Source: JAWVFM01 sp963843315
Lineage (GTDB): Bacteria > Actinomycetota > Thermoleophilia > Solirubrobacterales > 70-9
Direction: 5' to 3'
DNA length: 64,000 nucleotides
Assembly: GCA_963843315.1 (NCBI GenBank)
Contig: CAWJJU010000007.1
Location: forward strand, 124,001 to 188,000
The position numbers and the translations under genes are program-made. The notes below the pieces were generated by a model. It was not told the DNA's origin and did not search any database. It worked only from the letters and a program-made list of their open reading frames with translations. Position 1 is the stretch's first letter, and every line of letters starts with the position of its first letter. This document shows, piece by piece, positions 36,380 through 42,441 of the stretch.

Positions 36380-38088
36380 CTTGGGTCAGACCCCTTGACC
36401 GGTTCTGCGTCGGCTCCGAGCGACCTGCTTTCGGTGCTTTCGGGGTCAGGCCCCAGGGGGCGCTGCGCCAGCTCGCGCTTGAGCACCTTGCCGGTCGGAT
36501 TGCGAGGCAGCTCGTCGAGGAAGAGAACCTCCCTCGGCACCTTGTAGCGGGCGAGGTTCGACTTCACGAACTCCTTGACATCGGCCTCGTCCAGGGTCTG
36601 GCCCGGCCGCAGGACCACGAATGCCCGCAGGCGCTTGCCCCAGTCGGAGTCGTCGACGCCGATGGCCGCCGCCTCGTGAATCGCGGGATGGGTTGCGAGG
36701 AGCTCCTCGATCTCCCGCGGGAACACGTTCTCGCCGCCCGAAACGATCATCTCGTCGTCGCGGCCGTCGATCCACAGGCGCCCGGACGGGTCGAAGTGGC
36801 CGACGTCTCCCGAGGACATGAGGCCGTCGATCACCTCCTTGGTGCCGCCGCCCGTGTAGCCCTCGAACTGGAAGCCGTTGCCGACGAAGATCCGGCCGAC
36901 CTCTCCGGGCGGCACGTCCGCGCCCCGCTCGTCGAGGATCCGCACCACCGCTCCGAAGGGCACGCGGCCCGCGCATCCAGGCGCGGCGCGGAGGTCCTCT
37001 GGCGTGGCGAAGCTCGCGTACGCGACCTCGGTGGAGCCGTACATGTTGTAGAGCGTGTCGCCGAACGCCTCGAGCGAGCGGCGGGCCAGGTCGGCCTCCA
37101 GCTGCGCGCCCGAGCAGAACACGATGCGCAGCGAGCTGGTGTCGTGGCGGGCGAGGACCTCCTCGGGCAGGGCGAGGATCCGCATGAGCATCGCCGGGAC
37201 CACGATCAGCGCGGTGGCGCGGTGCCGAGCGATGCCGTCGAGGACGGCCTCGGGCTCGAAGCGGCGCCGCAGCACAAGGCGCGAGCCGAGGCCGATGGCG
37301 AGCATGGCGTGGGCGAAGCCGAGGGCGTGGAAGAGCGGCGGTGCGTCGTAGGTGGCCTCGCCGGCCCGGAAGGGAACGCGCGAGAGCAGGGCCCCGATCG
37401 GCGCAAAGGACGAGCCGCCCTCCCGGGGCGCGCCCTTGGGCGTTCCGGTGGTGCCGCTGGTCAGCATGATCACCTTGGCGGCCTCGTCGGGCGCGGGAGG
37501 CGGCGCCGGGTCGCCCGACTCGACGAGGTCCTCGAGGATGGGCTCTCCCGGGTCGCCATCGCGCCAGGCGACGAACTTGCCCCGGGCGACCTCCGCCTCG
37601 GCGGCGACGCCGGCGAACTCCTCGTCGTGCACCAGAATCTCCACGCCCTCCCGGGAGGCCACGTCGCGAAGCTGGGGACCGGCGAAGTCCGTGTTGAGCA
37701 GGACGACCCGCGCGCCAAGCTTGCCCGCCGCGAGCACCGCGTCGAGCATGCCCCTGTGGTTGCGTGCGAGGATGCCGATCCCGACGCCGGGCCCGGCCCC
37801 CATCTCGAGCCACGCGTTGGCGAGGGAGTTCGAGCGCCGGTCCATGTCGCCGAAGCTGAGCGTCCCGAGCTCGTCGATCAGGAAGGTGTCGTCCGCGTGG
37901 CGGGAGGCGGCGGCGGCGATCGCGCCGCCCAGGGCGCCGTAGCGGCGCAGACCGCCCAGGGCGCCCACCGTTCGCGCGGGCGACTCGACGGGAAACATGC
38001 CCGCTCTGCGCATGTGATGCAGCGCCCGCACCTCCGCCGCGGCACGGCCCGAGGCTCGGCCGAGCGCTCCCATTCTCGGCAGCTCCAT
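36340..38088 (-). CDS. fatty acyl-CoA synthetase (AMP-binding ligase)
   Basis: A 582-residue ANL-superfamily ligase that activates a carboxylic acid to its CoA thioester. It has the P-loop LTSGTTGTPKGA, the A5 motif YGSTEVAYASF, the A7 region SSGDVGHFDPSGRLWIDGR, the hinge GGENVFPREIE and the catalytic lysine in NPTGKVLKREL. The frame continues about 40 residues past the usual end (GPDPESTESRSLGADAEPVKG and beyond). That part is encoded by DNA containing two GGGTC-A-GACCC-like palindromes and the start of an SDR remnant, so the normal stop appears to have been displaced. It is divergent from the MaoC gene across operator-like site S2. Confidence 0.9.
   Translation of the reverse strand: MELPRMGALGRASGRAAAEVRALHHMRRAGMFPVESPARTVGALGGLRRYGALGGAIAAAASRHADDTFLIDELGTLSFGDMDRRSNSLANAWLEMGAGPGVGIGILARNHRGMLDAVLAAGKLGARVVLLNTDFAGPQLRDVASREGVEILVHDEEFAGVAAEAEVARGKFVAWRDGDPGEPILEDLVESGDPAPPPAPDEAAKVIMLTSGTTGTPKGAPREGGSSFAPIGALLSRVPFRAGEATYDAPPLFHALGFAHAMLAIGLGSRLVLRRRFEPEAVLDGIARHRATALIVVPAMLMRILALPEEVLARHDTSSLRIVFCSGAQLEADLARRSLEAFGDTLYNMYGSTEVAYASFATPEDLRAAPGCAGRVPFGAVVRILDERGADVPPGEVGRIFVGNGFQFEGYTGGGTKEVIDGLMSSGDVGHFDPSGRLWIDGRDDEMIVSGGENVFPREIEELLATHPAIHEAAAIGVDDSDWGKRLRAFVVLRPGQTLDEADVKEFVKSNLARYKVPREVLFLDELPRNPTGKVLKRELAQRPLGPDPESTESRSLGADAEPVKGSDPRWPPSPTSPGARS
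36383..36454. repeat. pair of REP-like palindromes at the 3' end of the ligase gene
   Basis: GGGTCAGACCC (36383-36393) and GGGGTCAGGCCCC (36442-36454) are near-identical short palindromes 48 bases apart. Paired short palindromes are the layout of REPIN/REP doublets. They lie inside the extended C-terminal coding region of the ligase. Confidence 0.5.
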
Positions 38089-38128
38089 GGCGCGGCAGTG
38101 TAGTCAGCGATGGCGGCCAGGGCTCACG

Positions 38129-38152
38129 AAGAAACAGTCAAGACGGTATGTA
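38129..38152. promoter_or_regulatory. TetR-type operator, degenerate copy (site S2)
   Basis: AAG-AA-ACAGTC-AA-GACGGT-AT-GTA matches the palindrome S1 in 10 of 12 core positions (ACAGTC, GACNGT). It lies between the divergent ligase (start 38088) and MaoC (start 38191) genes and could control both. Confidence 0.6.
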
Positions 38153-38190
38153 AGCTGTGGCGCTCGGTCCACGCCGCAAGGAGAGATGAA

Positions 38191-39042
38191 ATGAGCACGG
38201 CAACTCAGGAGTTCAACACCGAGGCGATCGGCAGGTGGAGCGACTCCGTCGAGTTCGCCGTCGATCGCGAGCGAATTGCCGCCTACGCGGCGGCGACCAA
38301 CGACTCGATCGAGGCGCACGCCGCCGGCGATCTCGCGCCGCCCGTGTTCGCGATCGTCCCCGCGTTTCAGGCGCTCGCCACCGCGTCGGTAACGGTCATC
38401 CCGGGCGAGCTGATCATGCGCATCCTCCACGGCGAGCAGGACTTCCACTTCCACGCGCCCATCCGCCCCGGCACGACGCTCACCACGCGCGCCGCGCCGG
38501 TGGGGATCCGGGGCCGCTCCTCGGGAGTCACGGTGGTCTGCAAGGGCGAGACCCGCGACGCCGAATCGGGGGAGCTCCTGGTCGAGCAGTACATGACCTC
38601 CTTCGTTCGCGGCGCCGAGACGGGTGCCGAGGCGGGCGACGAGGCCCCTCCCCACGCCTTCGACGAATCGCTTCGCGACCGCGAGCCGGACGCCACGGTC
38701 GAGCGGTCCTTCGACGCCGACCAGACATTTCGCTACGCCGAGGCCTCGGGCGACCCGATGCCGATCCACCTCGACGAGAGCGTCGCCAAGTCGGCCGGCC
38801 TGCCCGGGATCATCATCCACGGGCTCTGCGCCATGGCCTTCACGTCGGTGGCCGTCATCGAGCACGCGTGCCCCGACGATCCCGAGCGCCTGCGCCGCCT
38901 GGCGGTTCGGTTCGCCCGCACGGTCCGGCCCGGCCAGACGATCACGACGCGACTGTGGGACGCCCCCGGCGGCATCTCGTACGAGACCTCGTCCGACTCG
39001 GGCGACGTCGTCATCACCGACGGATTGGCGCAAATAGGCTGA
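38191..39042 (+). CDS. MaoC-like double hot-dog enoyl-CoA hydratase
   Basis: A 283-residue hydratase with two hot-dog domains, the form of (R)-specific enoyl-CoA hydratase 2. The C-terminal half carries the active Asp-His motif (YAEASGDPMPIHLDE) and the closing SAGLPGIIIHGLCAMAF. The N-terminal half is the substrate-binding copy (FHFHAPIRPGTTLTTRA). ATG 38191 is preceded by AAGGAGAG; the longer frame to 38110 would read through site S2. The P450 gene begins 4 bases after the stop, so hydration and oxidation steps are cotranscribed. Confidence 0.92.
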   Translation: MSTATQEFNTEAIGRWSDSVEFAVDRERIAAYAAATNDSIEAHAAGDLAPPVFAIVPAFQALATASVTVIPGELIMRILHGEQDFHFHAPIRPGTTLTTRAAPVGIRGRSSGVTVVCKGETRDAESGELLVEQYMTSFVRGAETGAEAGDEAPPHAFDESLRDREPDATVERSFDADQTFRYAEASGDPMPIHLDESVAKSAGLPGIIIHGLCAMAFTSVAVIEHACPDDPERLRRLAVRFARTVRPGQTITTRLWDAPGGISYETSSDSGDVVITDGLAQIG

Positions 39043-39046
39043 TCCC

Positions 39047-40474
39047 ATGGACACCGTCGGCCCTCCCGAGCAGCTGAGCGACAACCCGTTCCGGCGGATC
39101 GCCTCCGACCTCTGGACCGAGCGCTCCTACGGCGACCGATTCCCGCCCGGCCCGAGCAACTTCGACCTGCGGCGCACGCGCGAGTTCATGCGCGACCCGC
39201 TGCGGCTGCTCCTCACCCTCTACGAGGAGCATGGGCCGATCTTCTCCATGCGCCTGTTCCACATGCGCGACGTGTTCATGCTGGGCCCGGCCGCGAACCA
39301 TTTCGTCACCGTCTCCGGCACGGAGCACTTCCACTGGCGGGAGGGAAGCTTCGGCGACCTCATCCCGCTGCTCGGCGACGGCCTGCTGACGATCGACGAC
39401 ACCTACCACGACCGCGCGCGGGCGATCATGATGCCCGCGTTCCACCGGGAGCGGATCGAGGCCGCCGTCGCGACCATGGCGCAGGAGGCCGAGCGCGCGC
39501 TCGACCCGTGGGAGCCGGGGCAGGTGGTCGACGTCTACGACTGGGCGCGCAACCTCGCGATGCGCATCGCGATGCGCGCCCTCTTCGGGCTCGATCCCGA
39601 CGACGGCGACACCGGTGCGCTGGCCGCGCATCATTTCGAGCGGGCGCTCTACTGGTACAGCACCGACCCGTGGATTCGGGTGCTGCGCGGCCCGGGCACG
39701 CCGTGGAGCCGCCTGAACGACTCGCGGAAGGTCCTCGACCGCATCGTCGGCGAGGAGATCACCCGCCGGCGGCGCAACCCCGATCCCGACCGCGCCGACG
39801 TCCTCAGCCTGCTGGTCGAGGCCCGCGACGACGACGGCTCTCCGCTCAGCGACACCGAGATCCGCGACCAGGCGATGACGCTGCTGTTCGCGGGCCACGA
39901 CACGTCGACCTCGACGATCACGTTCATGCTCTACGAGCTCGCCAGAAACCCGACCGAGCTGTCCAAGCTCACCGCCGAGCAGGACGAGGTCCTGGCGGGC
40001 GAGGTTCCCCGCGCCGAGCACCTGGGCGGCGCGCTGCCCGGGCTGGAGCTGGCCCTCGACGAGACGCTTCGCCTCTATCCGCCGGCGTGGATCGGCCCGC
40101 GCCGGGTGATGAGGGAGTTCGAGTTCGGCGGCTACCGAGTCCCGGCCGGCGCCTACGTCAACTACTGCTCATGGGCCAGCCACCGGCTGCCGGAGATCTT
40201 CCCCGAGCCGGAGGCGTTCGTGCCGGACCGCTTCACCCGCGAGCGCAAGGCCGCCCTCCCCAGGGGCGCCTACGTGCCGTTCGGCGGCGGGCAGCGGATC
40301 TGCATCGGCAAGCGCTTCGGCCAGACCGAGGTCCGAACCGTGGTGACGATGATCCTCCAGCGGTTCCGCCTGGAGCTCCGGCCCGGGCGCTCGATGTCGG
40401 TCAGGCAGATGCCGACGCTGAGCCCGCGTGGAGGGCTCGAGATGATCGTGCGGGAGCGAGGGTTGCCGGTCTAG
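39047..40474 (+). CDS. cytochrome P450
   Basis: A 475-residue P450 that inserts oxygen into an organic substrate using electrons from a redox partner not encoded nearby. The I-helix is LLFAGHDTSTST (acid-alcohol pair D-T), the K-helix DETLR, and the heme loop FGGGQRICIGKRFG with the thiolate Cys. Overall the sequence looks more like the CYP4/CYP102-style fatty-acid or alkane hydroxylases than like small camphor-type enzymes, but this is an impression. Its position after the MaoC gene and near the ligase and thiolase genes suggests a lipid or terpenoid substrate. Confidence 0.94.
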   Translation: MDTVGPPEQLSDNPFRRIASDLWTERSYGDRFPPGPSNFDLRRTREFMRDPLRLLLTLYEEHGPIFSMRLFHMRDVFMLGPAANHFVTVSGTEHFHWREGSFGDLIPLLGDGLLTIDDTYHDRARAIMMPAFHRERIEAAVATMAQEAERALDPWEPGQVVDVYDWARNLAMRIAMRALFGLDPDDGDTGALAAHHFERALYWYSTDPWIRVLRGPGTPWSRLNDSRKVLDRIVGEEITRRRRNPDPDRADVLSLLVEARDDDGSPLSDTEIRDQAMTLLFAGHDTSTSTITFMLYELARNPTELSKLTAEQDEVLAGEVPRAEHLGGALPGLELALDETLRLYPPAWIGPRRVMREFEFGGYRVPAGAYVNYCSWASHRLPEIFPEPEAFVPDRFTRERKAALPRGAYVPFGGGQRICIGKRFGQTEVRTVVTMILQRFRLELRPGRSMSVRQMPTLSPRGGLEMIVRERGLPV

Positions 40475-40668
40475 GCGGCCAGGCGCCTGCGCGCCTCGTC
40501 GATCCTCGCCCAGCTCGGCGAGACGGCCAGCGCCTCGGCGAACCTCACGGTCCTGGGGTCCAGTTCGCGGGATTGCGATCCCCGGTGGCGCACCATCGGA
40601 AGCACCGTCGCGGGCTGATCGAATTCCTCGCGCACGCTCATGAGGCTGCTCCAGTCCGAACTGCTCAA
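40471..40668 (-). CDS. small hypothetical protein
   Basis: An open frame of up to 65 residues (an ATG at 40641 would give 56) reading MSVREEFDQPATVLPMVRHR and ending SPSWARIDEARRRLAA. Composition looks protein-like and the stop just touches the P450 stop. No family is recognised. The rest of the interval up to 40834 holds no convincing gene. Confidence 0.35.
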   Translation of the reverse strand: MSSSDWSSLMSVREEFDQPATVLPMVRHRGSQSRELDPRTVRFAEALAVSPSWARIDEARRRLAA

Positions 40669-40834
40669 TTAGACCTCCGTAATCGAGCCCTGGGACGGCT
40701 CGTGCTGTCTCGTCCGGAGGCGGAGGAAGGAAATGTGTCCCGGCGTCGTCGCTCGCCCTCTCCCCGCCGCGGCGCCCATCGTCCACGGAAGCGACCGTAC
40801 CGCAGGTGGGCGCGCGCGGTGTAGCGTCCCGGCG

Positions 40835-41641
40835 ATGATCGAGGATCCCGCCCAAGGGTCCGGCCCGCCGGAGGGCGAGGGGGCCGGCGGCCGCATGAAG
40901 GCGATCGACTCGTCGCCCGGGGCGATGAAGGTCGCCAAGGCGCTGCGGAAGATCCTGCCCGGCGATGCCGACTACGGCGACCGGCTCTCCACTTCGGGTC
41001 GCCAGCCCTCGCAGGTCCTCGGCCAGCGCGTCGCGGCGCTGACGGCCGAGCGCCCCTCGGCGCTTCGCGAGATCGGGCTGAGCGCGCTGCAGGTCTGGCA
41101 GGCGCTCGCCGAGGGCCAGGGCGACGGCGAGAGCTCGGCCGAGGTCGCGATCCTCTTCACTGACCTGGTCGAGTTCTCGCGCTGGGCGCTGCAGGCGGGG
41201 GACGCCACCGCCGTGGCGCTCCTGCGGCGCGTCGGCGAGGTTTCCGAGCCGCCCATCGAGGCCCATGGAGGCAAGCTGGTGAAGCGTCTGGGCGACGGGC
41301 TCATGGCCGTGTTCGACGAGCCGCAGGACGCCGTGGGGGCCGCGCTCGAGGCGAGCGCGGCGACGGCACGGCTGGAGGCCCCCGGATACCGGCCGCGCAT
41401 GCGGGCGGGCGTGCACTTCGGCTGCGCCCAGCGGGTTGGCGACGACTACCTGGGCGTCGACGTCAACGTCGCGGCGCGCGTGGCGGCGGCGGCGCGCTCC
41501 GGCGAGGTCCTGATCTCCGAGCCGGCGCGTGAGCGGATCGACGCCTCCGAGCTTCGCCTGCGGCGCAGGTGGCTGTTTCGCGCGAAGGGCGCGCCCGAGG
41601 ACCTGCGCGTGTACTCCGTCCGCCAGGCCGCGGCGAAATAG
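40835..41641 (+). CDS. class III adenylate/guanylate cyclase-domain protein
   Basis: A 268-residue soluble protein with a CHD-type cyclase domain from about residue 105. It has the first metal Asp in AILFTDLVEFS, the second in KRLGDGLMAVFD and the dimer region DYLGVDVNVAARVAAAA. No membrane helix is present. The N-terminal 100 residues are helical and unassigned and may sense a partner. It should make cAMP (or cGMP) when dimeric. It is 10 bases upstream of an enoyl-CoA hydratase gene and likely cotranscribed with it and with the hydrolase-ligase fusion. A TAGCGT box lies at 40822. Confidence 0.85.
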   Translation: MIEDPAQGSGPPEGEGAGGRMKAIDSSPGAMKVAKALRKILPGDADYGDRLSTSGRQPSQVLGQRVAALTAERPSALREIGLSALQVWQALAEGQGDGESSAEVAILFTDLVEFSRWALQAGDATAVALLRRVGEVSEPPIEAHGGKLVKRLGDGLMAVFDEPQDAVGAALEASAATARLEAPGYRPRMRAGVHFGCAQRVGDDYLGVDVNVAARVAAAARSGEVLISEPARERIDASELRLRRRWLFRAKGAPEDLRVYSVRQAAAK

Positions 41642-41651
41642 GCTTGCGGGC

Positions 41652-42437
41652 GTGAGCGCGGTCGAGATCACCCGTGATGGAGCGGCGGCGCGAATCGCGC
41701 TGAACCGCCCGCAGGCGCTGAACGCCTGGAACGAGGAGCTGGGCCGTGACCTCGGTGCCGCCGTTGCCGACGTCGCCGCCGACGACTCGGTGCGCGCCGT
41801 GCTGGTGACCGGCGCCGGGCGAGCCTTCTCCTCCGGAGCCGACCTCCGCGAGACCCGCAGCGACAGCGAGGGAGGCGTCCCCGACCTCTCGGCGCGTCTG
41901 CGCGAGCTCTACCACCCGATCATCATCGGCATCCGCGAGATGCCGAAGCCCGTCATCGCCGCGGTCAACGGCCCCGCGGTGGGGATCGGCTGCTCGCTGG
42001 CCCTCGCGTGCGACCTGATCCTCGCGGCGGAGTCGGCCTACTTCCTGCTGGCCTTCGTGAACATCGGCCTGGTGCCCGACGGCGGCTCCACGGCGATGCT
42101 GCCCGCGCGAGTGGGGTTCGCGCGCAGCGCGGAGCTGACGATGCTGGGCGAGCGGCTGCCGGCGCCGCGAGCGCTCGAGTGGGGGCTGGTCAACCGGGTC
42201 GTCGCCGACGACGAGCTCGATGCGGCATCGGGCGAGCTGCTCGAGCGCATGGCCGCCGGCCCGACCCGCTCCTACGCGGGCGCCAAGCAGCTGCTCAACC
42301 GCCGCGCGTACGCGGGCCTCGCCGAGCAGCTGGAGGCCGAGGCCGACCAGCAGCGCGAGCAGGGCCTCACTGCCGACTTTCTCGAGGGCGTCCTCGCCTT
42401 CGTCGAGAAGCGTCCGGCGCGGTTCACGGGAGCGTAG
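41652..42437 (+). CDS. enoyl-CoA hydratase/isomerase (crotonase family)
   Basis: A 261-residue crotonase from GTG 41652. The oxyanion-hole residues are in FSSGADLRE and NGPAVGIGCSLALACDL. The acidic catalytic position appears as Asp in NIGLVPDGGST, the PaaG/isomerase-like version. The C-terminal FLEGVLAFVEKRPARF is standard. It hydrates or isomerises an unsaturated acyl-CoA. The next gene starts 4 bases after the stop. Confidence 0.92.
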   Translation: MSAVEITRDGAAARIALNRPQALNAWNEELGRDLGAAVADVAADDSVRAVLVTGAGRAFSSGADLRETRSDSEGGVPDLSARLRELYHPIIIGIREMPKPVIAAVNGPAVGIGCSLALACDLILAAESAYFLLAFVNIGLVPDGGSTAMLPARVGFARSAELTMLGERLPAPRALEWGLVNRVVADDELDAASGELLERMAAGPTRSYAGAKQLLNRRAYAGLAEQLEAEADQQREQGLTADFLEGVLAFVEKRPARFTGA

Positions 42438-42441
42438 GGCG

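Noticed and set aside
40669..40938. An 89-residue minus-strand ORF ahead of the cyclase gene.
   Set aside because: It covers the start of the cyclase gene in antisense and has no ribosome site or motif.
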